The notes under the pieces are model-generated. The model did not search any database. It was not told the DNA's origin and was given only the letters and a program-made list of their open reading frames with translations. 64,000 nucleotides of DNA from Pyropia yezoensis (Eukaryota; Rhodophyta; Bangiophyceae; Bangiales; Bangiaceae): positions 5,534,083 through 5,598,082 of the forward strand of contig CM020619.1 in NCBI GenBank assembly GCA_009829735.1, written 5' to 3'. This document shows positions 39,927 to 52,783 of the stretch, piece after piece. The position numbers were made by a program, and so were the translations under genes. Each line of letters opens with the position of its first letter. Within the stretch, counting starts at the first letter, position 1.

Positions 39927-42411
39927 GGGTTAGGGTTAGGGGTGCAGAAGAGGTAACGGGGGGCATTCAAACAGTTGAACCCTACCGCAGCCGCCGCCGT
40001 ACCAACCGCGGCCGTCCTTGCCTGTGCCGCCGCACCGTCGGGTAGCCGGGCCGCCGCCCCCCACAACCGGCGGCCACAACGGGCCACGATGACGGCCGCC
40101 GCGACAGCCGTGGCAGCCCTGGTGCAGGCTACCATAGGGTCGGTGCACGGGTGACGGGACGGACGACGAAAGGCAGGCGGCGAAACTGGCCTTGAAAATC
40201 CGGCAAAGTCACGAGGGGAGTTCGGGGTTCTCGGCCAAAGGGACGCCACCAACCCGGCGAGACAGATGCCAACATTAACCCGCCCTGCTGCCGAGACGCC
40301 GACGCAAGAAGATGCATGTCACAGAGGGGCGACTCATCATTCACAGGGGCGTCAGCGGCGTAGCCGCGGCGCAGCCCCCCCCGAGAAGCCGAAACCGTGC
40401 GACAATAGGCGGCGACGACAGCGCCGGCGCTGTCGTGAGCTCAGCACCACGTACAAAGAGGCGAGGAGTACCGAACGCCGGCGGGCGGGCACCTGCGTGG
40501 TGGCACAGCCTTGCATCCCCACGTAGACAGGGAACGTGGTGGCGGGCAAGCGCACACAAGACCACACCCTGCCCAGCCGCGTGGCCGCCGCCGCAGCCAG
40601 CGACGCGCGTGGTCGCCCACAGTCATTGTCACCACCCCCTTCAATTCCATACACGTTGGGCAGGTAGACGACACGCAAAACAGCAACACCGCTGTCGCCG
40701 CCGGCGTCAACCGACAAGCCTCGAGGGAGGCGAACGGGTCCCGGCAAGGGAGAAGACACAAGCGGAGGTCCTGCCTCTCCCACTGCTTAATCGCCATGTC
40801 ATCGCCGCAGGGGTCCTGAAACTTGACAGCAGCTTGGTCGGGGAGGCCTCGGCAGGGAAGGGAGGGGGAGGAGGGCATCATGCACACACGTCACCGACAA
40901 GCGTGCATCCAAAGCGCAGCCAATGCCGCCGCCATCGCCGCCATCGCCGCCGATGCCGACGAAAACACCAACGGCACCATCACCATCACCGCTATCACGA
41001 ATACCACCACCAGGGGGAGGACCCGCGCCAGGTCTCCCACAGGCAGCCAGTCAGTCATGGCTTCCGCGGCGATGGACAAGCACAGCAGCCCGTCGCGGGA
41101 GGGAGCGCGGCGCTCACGCCAGGAGTTCATGGTGGCAATGCGGCCGCCCCGCTCGGGGAGTTGACGAGTCGCGCACTGCCGCCGTCGCCTTCGCCGCCAA
41201 CGCCGCCAAACCCAACGGTACGTATAGCATCCGCAGAGCGCAGGCCCTCCCCTTGTTGGTGACGGCAGTCACCGAAGTGATGCGCCAGTCCAAGCAGCAG
41301 AATTAGGTGCGGTGGAAGATCCACACGTGGCGAAGTAGCCACTCCGAGGAATACAACGCCCATGTGGACGCCGCCATGGAGGAAGACTTGCATCCATGTG
41401 GCTGCGTGGTAGAGCATATCCAGAAGGGTGCCAGCGCGGAGCTTGCGGCCGATCACCGCCCCCTGCTGGCTGGCGCAACTGAAGAAGGAGCATTGGCAAT
41501 CAAAGACGTAGGTCAATGAAACTTGCGAGGTTGCCGTACCTCTGTACAGGTACGAGCGCCACCCCACCGCGCAGCCGGTGACCGCAAGCGGAATAGGAAG
41601 ACGAGGGTGACCAGGTCCACCCACTGAGAGTCGAGGAGAGCACACGGCGCGGGGGGGGGCGGGGTGGAGCTCGTACACAACCCGCACGGATAGGGGGACA
41701 GCTGCACCTGCCCCTCGTAGCCACGGGGCATGGCCCCAGGTCATGCAGGCTACGCTCAGCTTCCAGACCAGGCGGGCGTACCGTGCGGCAGCGGCATAGA
41801 AGCCCACGACGGCCGACACATGTTGTAGGTGGCAACATCCACCGCCGCAGCAGCACCGCGGGCGCACCCCAGCCACCACCACTGGGGGAGACGTTCCCCC
41901 TAAAGGCCGCTCTACATGCGGCCGCAGCGGCAATGGGCAACAACGTCAGCAGTGACAGCGGTCACACACCCATGAGGTAGTCAGAGGACAGCCAAGTCGA
42001 GCCCAGCCACGGGAGAGGGCCCTCGAACAACAACGCCGCAGGCTCGCGGGTGGCGACCAGGACAGGCACCAGCGTCCTGACGACACGAAGTACCCAGTCG
42101 AACGCACCGACTTCGCCCTCGTTACCACCGCCGCGACCAACACTGCCCGACTCATTGCCGTCGCCGCTAAACGGCGAGTAGAATGATAGGCCAGGGGAAG
42201 CAGGGAAAGCTGCGTCGCCGTCGTGAAAGGACACTGGATGTCCCACGGCACAGTATCAGCTGCCGCCCCTCACCACCGCGGTGGCGGCCTGCCGACGGCC
42301 ATGTCGCGCGGACGCACCGCCGCCGCCGTCACCATCGGGCAGGTCCCAACCACTTTCCTCGACTCCACACAGAGTATGGCCAACTACAGCAGAAGCGGCG
42401 CACTCAGCCCG
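39927..42411. other. Diverged repeat modules, no supported gene
   Basis: The stretch about 39990-41010 has a diverged copy at about 43945-44910 (for example CCGCCCTGCTG at 40280 and 44207, GGGGCGTCAGCGGCGTAGCCGC in both, then ACCGTGCGACAATAG). Long frames occur on both strands from the GC content. On the minus strand, short hydrophobic frames recur in the two copies, but no family is recognised. It includes a telomere-like GGGTTAGGGTTAGGGG at about 39924. Confidence 0.5.
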
Positions 42412-43355
42412 ACCAGGGGAAGGGATACGCTCGAGGACGGCACAGGCGGCGCGCCCCACCCTACCAGGGGGAAGAGTACGCTCGACCACAGCACAACCGA
42501 AGCGCCCCCCCCCACCAGGGGGAGGGGTACGCTCGACCTCCGCACAGGCGGCGCGCCCCCGCCCCACCAGGAGGAGGGATACGCTTGACCACAGCACAGG
42601 CGGCGCGCCCCTACCCCACCAGGGGAAGGGGTACGCTCGACCTCCGCACAGGCGGCGCGCCCCCGCCCCACCAGGTGGAGGGGTACGCTCGACCACAGCA
42701 CAACCGGAGCGCCCCCCCCCACCAGGGGGAGGGGTACGCTCGACCTCCGCACAGGCGGCGCGCCCCCGCCCCACCAGGAGGAGGGGTACGCTCGACCAAA
42801 GCCCAACCGGAGCGCCCCCCGCCACCAGGGGGAGGGGTACGCTCGACCTCCGCACAGGCGGCGCGCCCCCGCCCCACCAGGAGGAGGGGTACGCTCGACC
42901 ACAGCACAGGCGGCGCGTCCCTACCCCACCAGGGGGAGGGGTGCGCTCGACCACCGCACAGGCGGCGCGCCCCCGCCCCACCAGGTGGAGGGGTACGCTC
43001 GACCACAGCACAACCGGAGCGCCCCCCCCCACCAGGGGGAGGGGTACGCTCGACCTCCGCACAGGCGGCGCGCACCCGCCCCACCAGGTGGAGGGGTACG
43101 CTCGACCACAGCACAACCGGAGCGCCCCCGCCCCACCAGGAGGAGGGGTACGCTCGACCACCGCACAGGCGGCGCGCCCCCCCCCACCAGGGGGAGGGGT
43201 ACGCTGGACCACCGCACAGGCGGCGCGCCGCCACCCCACCGGGGGGAGGGGTACGCTCGACCACAGCACAGGCGGCGCGCCGCCACCCACAAGGGGGAGG
43301 GGTACGCTCGACCACCGCAGTACGGTCGACCACCGCAAAGGCGGCGCGCTCCTGC
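42412..43355. repeat. Minisatellite, 18 units of 51/52 bp
   Basis: GTACGCTCGACC-type anchors recur at spacings of 51 or 52 bp from 42430 to 43308. Two unit types differ in the middle: CACAACCGGAGCGCC (51 bp) and CACAGGCGGCGCGCC (52 bp), partly alternating in the array. Since 52 is not a multiple of three, all frames stay open on both strands. These frames are not taken as genes. Confidence 0.95.
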
Positions 43356-46300
43356 CATCGCACATGTGAGCAGGAGGTGACGTTGGCTCCCAGGCACGGC
43401 CATCTGCAAACCCTCAACATCTGTCGTCCCCGCATTTTCCACCCCCACCCACCGTGTCACATCTATTTCCACCTGCAAGCCTGCCGCTATCCCCACCCGC
43501 GGCGAGTGCGTCGGCACCCGCCAGCGGCTGTTCTCCCCCGCCGCTGTCGCAAGGGGACAGGTGCGGTCAGCGGCGCGCACCCGCCCCAGCAGCTGGCCGA
43601 TCGCCCTCATGGGAAAACAGTGCGAAGGGCGAGCCGCTGCCGCCGCCACCGCCAACTCCGTCGCCGCCACCAAATCAGCGCCGCTCGGCAGCGGGTCCTT
43701 GCCAGTCACAGTACGGTCCTTGGCCGCGGCCGCCAACTTCACTGGTAGCCCCGCAGTGGGCGTCACTCGCGAAGAGGGCGTGGGGCCGCTCATAAACACA
43801 CCCGCCCCAACGAAGCGCGGTGAGCAGGAGCACCCGAGCGGCACGGGGTCCGCCAAGTTGGGGCCCACACCATGCATCATACAACGTGCGGCGCCCACGG
43901 GGGGGAAGCAAAGCGAGAGGAAGCAAAGCACACAAAGGATCTCGCCGTTGCCCTCGCCGTGTCGATTGCGGACGCCCTCGCCTTGCGGCCTCGCCAACGG
44001 GCGCCGGGTTGCAGCACCTCACAACCGGCGACCAAAACAGGCGAGTGTCAGAGCTGCCGCGGCAGTCGGGGCGCAGGCTGCCGCCATGCAGCGCTTGAAT
44101 GGGCGGCGGAACGGTCCATGAAGGAGAGGCATCGGCCGGCGAAGGGGTGCAGAAGCGTTCGGACAAAAGGCGCAGTGCCAACACGGCGAAGTAGATGAAA
44201 GCATGGACCCGCCCTGCTGTTGAGACGCCGCGCAGGAAGAGGCGTGTCACAGAGGAGCGACCCATTATTCACTGGGGCGTCAGCGGCGTAGCCGCAGCGC
44301 TAACTCCCCCAGGCCACAAAAACCGTGCGACAATAGCGGCAACGGCAGCACTATCGCCGTCGTGAGCTAGGTACCACGTCTACGCAGGCGGGCAGGACTG
44401 AACGCCGGCGGGCGAGCAGCCGCGTTGTAGCACAGCCCTACATCGCCATGCAAGCCGTGCGGGTGGTGGCAGGCACGCCCACACATAATCGTACCCCGCC
44501 CAGCCGCACGAGCGCCGCCACAGCCAGCGACGCGTGTGGATGCCCACTAGAACAACAGCTTCGCCACTGCAGCCACAAGTGTCAACTAGCAGTTGTCTCC
44601 GAAGTCCAACGGATCCCGGCGGGGGAAGAGACAGCAGGTGCAGGGTGCCCATCTGGCCGTGCTTCGTCACTATGCCGCTGTCACTGGCATCAATGGCCTA
44701 TTCGCTGTCACGTCACGCCGCTTTCGGAGAGGGAAGATGAAGCGTCTTGCACGGGCGGCGCAGACATAATATTATAGGCACCCGCATCGCCGCCGCCGCC
44801 TTCACCGCCGCTACTACCGCCGCCGTCGCCCACGCCGACACCGAAACAACCGCCACAATCACCACGAGCTCGAACGCCACCACCACCACAGAGGCCCAGC
44901 CCAGTCTTGTCAACTCCACCACCAGCTCAACCCTCGCCGCCGCGAGGCTCGACAAAGCTGCCAGCTGCGCCTTAAGCGCCCCGACGGTGACCCGCGCCGG
45001 GTCCTCGACGAGCAGCTAGTTCGTCAACGACGCCGCGGCGGTGGTCATTCGTAAAGGTTCGCCGTGAAGCTCGGGCGGCGCTTCCACCGGGGGCCCGAGG
45101 CAACCGAGGGCGGCCGCCCCACGGGGGGCGGCGACAAATCGCGCGCCACAATCTTCACCGCCGCCGACGCCGCCAAAGCAGCAGACACGCACATCACCAG
45201 GGGGAAGAGCGGGCCCCCTTCCATGTCAGTAGCGGCAGCCACCAGCGCAATGCGCCAGCGGTAACATAAGCATGAAGTGTAGGAGAGGGCACAACCGTTA
45301 ACGCGCCACCCCCGCCCCCGGCACCCCGCGGCCGCCTGTACTGGATAGTGAGGGATACATCCAGACGGTGGCGTCAGGTCCCCCACGTGCCACGCCGGCC
45401 GCTGCAACGACATGGACAAGGGACCGGCCGCTTCTTGCGTATTCACGAAGTGGATGGCCGCGATGCAATGAAAGCGGCACGACAGCGATAGCATCGCCAA
45501 AAAGACCCGGCAGGCGGAAGACATGCCGGTTGAGGGCGGCGGGTGTCCCCACCTCCCGCCCCTGGTAAGAGAGGGTGGCAGGCTCCACCTCCTTCGCAGC
45601 CCTGGCGGCGTGACCACGTCTGGGAGCGCAAAGCCCATGAAGACGCCGCCGACAATAAGTGTACAGTCGACCGGGTGGAAGAGCATGCGGAGACGGTCGC
45701 AAAAGCGAAAAAAACAGTACGCAACTGTACACCGCCTCCGGCTGGCAAGCGCCGCCGCCGACGAGGCCATCAAATAGGTCGACCAGCGTGACATCGAGGT
45801 CGCGGTGCACCTCTACGGCGGCCGGCGCCGCACTCACCAGCCGCCGGTGACCAGAGGAGGATAGAGGAAGACATGCCCGCCGCGGGCAGCCCCCTTATCA
45901 CACTGGGCGCCGGTAGCCTGTCGCGAAAGAGAGACAATGCCTCACCTGTAGGGGCGGGAGATGGCGGCCCCCGCCCACTTGAAAGGGGATGGCCCCAGTC
46001 GCGCGGGCCACTCTGGCAATCTCCGCCCACCGGGCACGCCGCGCGACAGCGGTGACGGCAGTAAGTTCGGCCGCGGCGTGCAGCACACAGCGACAAACGC
46101 GGTGGACACCAGCAACAGCACCAGCGTGTCCGTCGTTGTGTTAGTAACGACCACACCCGTCGGTATGCAGAGCGCACTGACACCCCATAGCCACTTCGCA
46201 TGACAGCGCAGGCCACACCCCCCCCCATCACCCCTACCATGCGCGCGTGCCGCTGCAGCGGCAGCAATGGCCGAGCCGGTGGCGCGCAATGCACGGTGGT

Positions 46301-48523
46301 ATCCAAGTCGCGAGCGGCGGCCGCTGCAAACATGGAGGAAGCCAGTGGTAGAACCACCGCGCCTGCCTATGCGTCAGCCACCACCGCAGATGTCGACCGG
46401 CAGACTGTGCCTACACATGGCCACGCAAGCCCCCACGCAGGTGCAGCAACTGCCTGCCGGGCGGACGGCGACAAGGCACAGAAGGCCGGTAGGGGGAGGG
46501 TGTCCAGGCGGCTTGCGATAGCATGACGGTGCTCTTGGCGTCTTCGAACCTCCAGCTGTCCTCGCAGGGACGGCCGCAGAGACGATGTGCAGCTGCACCA
46601 CGGCATAAGCGACCCCCGTACTGCCCGCCCGGGAGGTCGCACCCACCCCGCGCACGTCGATGGCGGGGAAAGCTGGGGTGACGAGCGCACGGGGAGCCTG
46701 CCTCGGCCCACAACGGCATACCACACACCGCCGCCCGGTCGGTGACGACAGCTCCCCATGTCACGCCACTGCGGTGGCGGCGGCAGTAGCAATTTGCCCG
46801 CGGTCGGCCGTCGCGAAAGTGCGGGGAGGAAGACGAGGGGACGGAAGATGATAGGCAGGTGTGCATTGACGGCAGCCGGGGAGAGGGGGGCGCCGCAACC
46901 AGCGGGGGCAGGTGGCAGCCACCGTTGCCGCCGCTGGGCTTCACCTTGTCAGCCCGCCGTGCACAGCGGCAACAACACCAACAGGGACACCACCGCCGCT
47001 GCCACCACCGAAACCGCCACCAACTGCCTTTGAAGCCGCCGCGGCGACCACCATCGGAAGTCAGCCGCGAACGCCACAGCAGCCACGAAAGGGACGCGCT
47101 GCTGCCACGCGTATGCGCACCCCCCCTTCAGCGCGGCGTCACAAAATGAACGCTAATAATGGACAAGTGAGAATGAAAAAGGCGCATGAAAAAGCGCTGC
47201 AGCCCATCATAGGCCAGGAAAAGCAGCCTGTTCAAGAAGGGCACCGGCTCCAGCAAGGAAGCCACCAATCACCAACAGACGCGCAGAAACAACCCCTCCG
47301 CCGCCCTCTTCCGCCGCCGTGTCGCGCTCCTTCTTCGTGCCTGCGCCGCATGCCTGCACCACAGGCAAAGGGCGGCAGGCGGCGGACAGCGAAGGTGGCA
47401 GGACGAGGGCGGCGGGCCGGGGCCGGGGCCGGGAGCCCGGGGCAGCGGAAGCCCCGGTAGGCGGCAGAGCCGGCGGCGGTAGCGCAGCGGCGGTGGCGGC
47501 AACCAGCGGCAGCGGCAGCCAGCTGGCGCCGGTGGCCGTAGCCGACGCCGGCATGCCACGGCGTGGAGGAGTGGCGCAGGTGCGGGGGCGAGCGCAAGGT
47601 AGGCACGGCGGCAGCGGCGGCGGGGTCGCCTGCCGCTGGGCGGCTGCTGGGCCGCTTGATGCTGGGATAAAACAAAGAACATCAGTTGTGGCGAAATATC
47701 TTTGCTTAAGTAGGGATTTGTCATGGCTCCTCTCCCACACTCGATTTTGAAATAAGCCTGCCCACAGGCGTCGTCACTGACCCACAATCAGATACAAGAG
47801 AGTGTGCCCCATGTGCAGGAAACGCGTGTATTCGCGCGAGGCCCGAATCGACGGATCGTTGTTTCGTCGCCACACTTACTTTCTCCGCGGGAGGGGAAAC
47901 GAAACGAACGGAAGGGATGGGGGGATGCGTCGTGGCCAGGCAGGGAAGGGGCGTGCCCTGCGAAGGAAACGAATATATACGGGGGAAAGGGACCGGACAA
48001 TTTGGCGCGCATTGCGTTGGACTGTCACGCGTGTCCCGGCTGAATGTTTCGGATCCGCTGGACTTTAAAACATCAGGCACTTGAAATCACGATCAAGCCA
48101 ACCCCGTGAATCTCTGGGCACATCCGGCTGTGCTCGAGTCATCCCCAAGCCCGACCAGGTCTCCATCATGGAGACAGGCCGGTCCACCAGCTCCAGCTGG
48201 GCGACCGTGGGCTTGCCTTGGTCATCACGGGTGCAGCAGCATTCTGCATGATGATGGAGCCGACTTTCCGTGTGCTGACTGTGTGCGTTGGCATGCAACG
48301 AAGCGCAAAAGAGTAACACACACGCGTCCGTGTCCATGCCACTTGGCTCCCGCCTCTCCCAGTCGCGGCGACCCGCGACCGGCTCATCCACTCCCGTCTG
48401 CCCGCCCATGCTACAACCCCCGACATGGCCGCCTTACCTCCTTCGACTGGAACTGCCGGCGTGACTGCCCCTTCTGCCCCCGCACCCCCCCCCCCCATTG
48501 GACTTCACCTCCTCTTTGCCCAG
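43356..48523. other. Repeat modules and unannotated sequence, no supported gene
   Basis: Contains the second copy (about 43945-44910) of the module at 39990-41010 and further weakly similar stretches up to about 47150. From 47150 to 48523 I see no repeats or genes. Frames here are Ala/Gly/Arg/Pro-rich on both strands. Confidence 0.45.
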
Positions 48524-49937
48524 TTAAAAGACAGACAGAGCGGCGACGACGGCGGTCCGCGCAGCATCTGCCCACCCCCTCCCGCCCCCGTGCAGCCACC
48601 CCACCGACCACCCCGTCGTGCGGTAGAGCGCCGCCGCGGGCGCCAGCGCTGCTCGCGCGGCCGCCACGGGCACCGCCGTCGTCCACGTGCTAACCACAAA
48701 GCCGTCGACGATGAGGTCCCCAGACAGGGTGTGCGGGTGGTACAGCCCCTCCGCCACCACCCGCTCCACCGCGACCACGACGGCGGGCGTCACCGTGCCG
48801 TCGGCGGCAACGGCCGGGAGGGTGTCGCCCACCACCACCGCCGACGCGGGCGTCCGACCCCCATTGGCGTAGATGAGGTGTCCCGGGGAGGCGGTGAGGG
48901 CACCACCGCTGGCGGTGCGCAGGCGCACAAACGGGTGGCGCCCGGCGGGCAGCCGGTGGGACCACAGGTACACGTCGGACGAGGCGCCGTCGGCGCCGAC
49001 GCGCAGGGCGTCGCCGACCGAAACGTCGGCGAGCCGCACCGCCGCCCCGTCGGAACGCTGCACCATGGCCGAGGCGGGGAAGCACGCGGCGCCGCCGTCC
49101 GGGTCGGCCGCCGGTGTTGGCGACGAGCGGTTGGCCGCCGCCTCGGCGGCCAGCTCCTGGACGGGCCCGTAGCACACCACCTCCCGCCCGTTGGTGTCTT
49201 GCAGCGGCCGGGCGTTGCCCGCGGCGGGGCCCTCTCCGCGGATGGCAGCAAACGCCGACACCTGCACCCGCGACACGGAGAGGACGTCTGTCTGGAGGAA
49301 CCAGTTCAAGCCTTCGGTGCAGGGCGGGGTGGTGAGGCTCCCCTCGAGGTGACAAAAGCCGCTCTCGGGGCGCATCACATTGTCCCACTCCCCCGCCGCG
49401 ACGGTGACGTTCGTCTCTGCCGCCTTGGCGTCGAGCAGCCGCTGCAGCAGCGGGTGCGGCGCGCCCAGGTAGTCAAACAGCATGCCCACCACCGCGATCT
49501 CCTGCGTGTCTGCCGACACGTGGACGGCGTGGAGCTCCAGGGGGAAGGACCGCCCGTTGAGCTGGTGCTCGGCCGGCACGTGCGCGTGGATGTCGAGCAG
49601 CGCGTAGGTGGTGTTGGCCCACCGGAGGCGCCCGCAGGTGGACGCCGAGTCACACTGCATCGGCACGTTGTTGGCCTTGACCTCCACGTGGAAGAGCCCC
49701 CCCTCGGGGCGTGCCAGGTCGTGCATCACCGTCCCCGCCGCCCGCGGGGGGGTGACGACAACGTTGATGGGGCTCTGGCGGTCCCCCGCGCCGCACGAGG
49801 CAAAGCGGTTGTCCAGGGCGTGCCAGTGCGCCGGCCCCGACGGGCCGTCGTAAAACCAGGGGGGCGTCTCCCCGCCGGGCGCCGCCGCCGCCGCCGCCCG
49901 GGGGACGCCGGGCGCGCCCGCCACGGCCGCCACCGCC

Positions 49938-49969
<32 letters not shown>

Positions 49970-49999
49970 CAGCCGCCTCCCCATGGCCGACCGCGTCAT
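48524..49999 (-). CDS. Secreted alpha-carbonic anhydrase fused to a Hint (hedgehog/intein) domain
   Basis: 491 aa. Start chosen at the ATG at 49999 because it gives an N-terminal signal peptide (two Arg then a run of Ala/Val, to about residue 35); the frame upstream has only non-ATG starts. Residues about 45-270 are a complete alpha-carbonic anhydrase (CO2 hydration): QSPINV at 75-80, zinc ligands H138, H140 and H157 in DIHAH and ELHAVH, and GSLTTPPC at 220-227. C69 and C227 are placed for the disulfide usual in secreted members. The proton-shuttle His of typical enzymes seems absent (Gly101 region). A Ser/Pro/Ala linker follows, then Hint from about 306: catalytic-type Cys306 (ACFPAS), SPGHLIYANG at 371-380, and SGDLIVDGFVVSTWT at 426-440. 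The tail is Ala-rich and hydrophobic. Hint domains self-cleave at the first Cys, so the enzyme may be released from, or modified at, its C-terminus. Single exon. Confidence 0.92.
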
Positions 50000-52783
50000 G
50001 CCGGCAGCCGCAACGCGTCGGCGTGACGCTGGCGGCACGGGGGTAGGGCGGGATAGGGCGGGGTGGCGGGTGGGGGAGGGACGGGCGGCGCCGGAAAAGG
50101 CAGCGCAAAAAAGGGGGTGGCGCGCCGCGGGCACAGACGGCGGCGGGCGGGCGGCCGAGGGGCGGGACGCGGGCGTGCGCAGCGGGACGCGCTCGTCCCG
50201 TCGTCGCCGCCGGCAACCCGTCAGACGCAACGGCCCCGTGTGGGGGCGGCGCGTCCTTGCGATGGCGCCGCGCCCCCCCCTTTTTGTACACGGACACTAC
50301 AGTCCCCACTGGCACCCCCCCACCGGCCGCACAGAGCCAGCCGGCGGCGGCGGCCACGCAGCGCCCGCCGGGGAAGCCGCTTTGAATGGGCGCAGGCGGG
50401 GGGGGGGGGGGGGGGCCGGGGCCGCCTCGGGGGGGGGGGCGGCATGCCAGAGGCGACCCCTGCGGCGCCGCTGCACCCCTTCCCCCCCCCCCCCCCTCCG
50501 ACGCGCCCCCCCCCTGTCCCCTGCCGCCACTGCGGGGGCGCCGCGCGGGGGTGTGCCGACACCGCCGCCCGCCACCCGCCCGCCCGCCCGCCGCCGCCGC
50601 CACCGCAGCATACCAAGAGGGCACAGCAAACACGGCGCACCACCTGTCGGTGCGGGGGCGCCCGCCCCCACCCAACGCCCGCAACGGCCAGCCCGCGCGG
50701 TGCGGCGGGGCGGGGGGTCTGCCCCCCCCCCCCACAGCCCGGCCGGCGGGCGGCGCCAGCGGATCGCCGCGCTCGCGCGGCTGCGCCCGGCGAGGGGCCC
50801 TGTCAGGCCCCTGGGGGGGGGGGGGGGGGCGGGGGAGGGGGAGGGTGTGTGTGGGTCCCTCCTCGCCGGGGGAAGGCGGCGGCGCGCGCGTGTGCGGGCC
50901 GGCGGCCGGGCGGCCGGGCGGCACCCTGCCAGGCGGGGCGGCGGCGGCACACCGCCGGCGACGCCCTGCCGACCCGGTCAGCGTCTCGATCATCAGGCCA
51001 CAAGACGCAGGATGATGCCCCGCTCTCTTTTTTTTCCCCTCACTGCCGGCCTTTTGGGTCGCGTTGTGGGCAGTGGAGGGGAAGGGACGGGGGGTGCTGG
51101 GGGGGGGGGGGGTGGGGGGGGGGGGGGAAAGAGAGAGGCGCGCCCTGAGAGAGGAGGGCGGCGCCGGTGCTCGTCGATGCGCTGCGCTGGAAATGGTTGT
51201 AGGGGCGCGGGGCAAAGCCCAGCACCCCCCCCCCCCTTAGTTTGATGCCCGCGATCGTCCGTGCAGAGCGCAGTTCGGCCACGTTCCAACGTGCTGCCGC
51301 GGCGCGCCCCCGTCATGGCCGATGCTTGCCCGATGCTTGCACACCGCCACGAGTCGGGTGTGTACAGGGGGCGCCTGGAGCCACTGTCGGATGACCCTGG
51401 CATGGAAAAGGTGGAGGAGGATGATCCACGCCGGTCCCCGACACCGCCCGATCCACTCGCGCCCCGCGAGGGCCCCACCCGTTCCGGGGGGGGGCTGGCC
51501 GGCGGCCCTGCCGTCCCTCACCAGAGGAGGCGTGTGTGGCACGAGCGGCCGTCGCCACGCCTCTGTGCGCACACGTGCGTGGGCGGCGCCGCCGCCCGCC
51601 GGCCGGCCGGGCGGGGGCCGTGGCAGCAACGTACCGAATGGGCCGACTCTCCACGCCGGCTGCCGCGCACAGCACCCCCCACCCATCACCCCACCCCGCC
51701 AGCCTGCCAACTGTGTGCTTCATCATCAAGCTCAAGCTGGCTCGTGATGGCGCACTGTGCAAAGGGGCACAGTATGCAGGTGGGTGACGCATGGCATAGA
51801 AAATATCCGCCCTGTCCCTGCGCCGTATCCTTTTCCTTATGCATGTATCTACGTTTTGTATCTAGGTTATGCATCCCTCCATAGGCCCATGGCCCCTTGG
51901 GGTACCCCCCCGCCTCCTCAATCCTGTGCTCGAGTTTTTGACGGTGTGCTCCCTCTTCGCGCGCAGAAGCGTGTACAGTGTACTGTCCTATGCTTGTATG
52001 TATGTACGTACATACACATGTATGTACATACATACATGCTGAACAGCGCCGCAGCGGATGCATCATGGCCTGTCTTATCAGACGATGGGGACCCGTTGCT
52101 GCCCCGCACGAGCGGTCGTGCCCCCGACAACAGGGAGCTGGGACGTGGGCGGTACGGGGATGGAAGGCGGCGAGAGGCTGGGGGGCTCGGCCACGTTGGC
52201 AACCCCCTCCGAGACAGCGCATTGACACGGGTCACCGCCTGGACAGTGAGAGAAAGGTGGGGGGGGGGAGGGAGGGTCAGGGTGCGTGGTGGCGAGGACC
52301 GCCCCCGCCGCCGTCAGGCCGTCGCCAACACAGACCGGCGGCGGCGCGACGGTCGAGGCACTTGGACGCGGGCGCAACTTTGGCACCCCCTCTCTGTCGA
52401 AGGGGGAGGGGGGGGTGCCTGCAGCGGGCGGGACCCACCAGTGAATCTTGTTTCGAGCGAGCCCAGCCACCCGCTTTGACATCCGCGGATTGTGGCGCCG
52501 TTGCCTGTCGACGATGAATCAAGATGTTTGTGAATCGTACCTACAGCAGCCGTTGGACGGTTTGCTACCACGGAGATGGATGGGCCTGCCACCACTTGTG
52601 CCACCATGCGGGCGTCGGAGCGTACGCCCGCATCCAAATGTACGCCCGCATGGTGGCTTTCTGTACCGTAGGATATGGACTGTACATACATACATGTACA
52701 GTATGTATCCACTGCAGGGGAGGGTGGCGGCGCCATGGGGACTTCCCCCAGCAGAAAGTTCACCGTTGATGCCACCCGCCGCT
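50000..52783. other. GC-rich spacer, no supported gene
   Basis: Long frames on both strands consist of Gly, Pro, Arg and Ala and match no family. Homopolymer runs are frequent (for example about 50400-50420 and 50813-50830). It contains the upstream region of the carbonic anhydrase gene and tetranucleotide microsatellites at 51995-52038 and 52681-52709. Confidence 0.5.
51995..52038. repeat. ATGT/ACAT microsatellite, self-complementary
   Basis: GTATGTATGTACGTACATAC followed by a similar run; the GTATGT and ACATAC halves can form a hairpin. A related shorter tract lies at 52681-52709. Confidence 0.8.

Noticed and set aside
39922-39940. GGGTTAGGGTTAGGGG and similar words at 24247-24272 and about 858
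   Set aside because: Only one or two repeat units each; too short to call a telomere or a healed break.
42183-43748. Long ORFs (360-520 codons) on both strands over 42.2-43.7 kb
   Set aside because: They are produced by the 51/52-bp minisatellite, whose unit lacks stop codons in all frames; several frames on both strands are equally open.
50000-50230. N-terminal extension of the carbonic anhydrase frame to 50230
   Set aside because: It begins with TTG, is Arg/Pro-rich, and would bury the signal peptide that starts at the ATG at 49999.
49965-51245. 400-500-codon frames on both strands upstream of the carbonic anhydrase
   Set aside because: Nearly pure Gly/Pro/Arg/Ala, expected at this GC content; no domain and no consistent frame.
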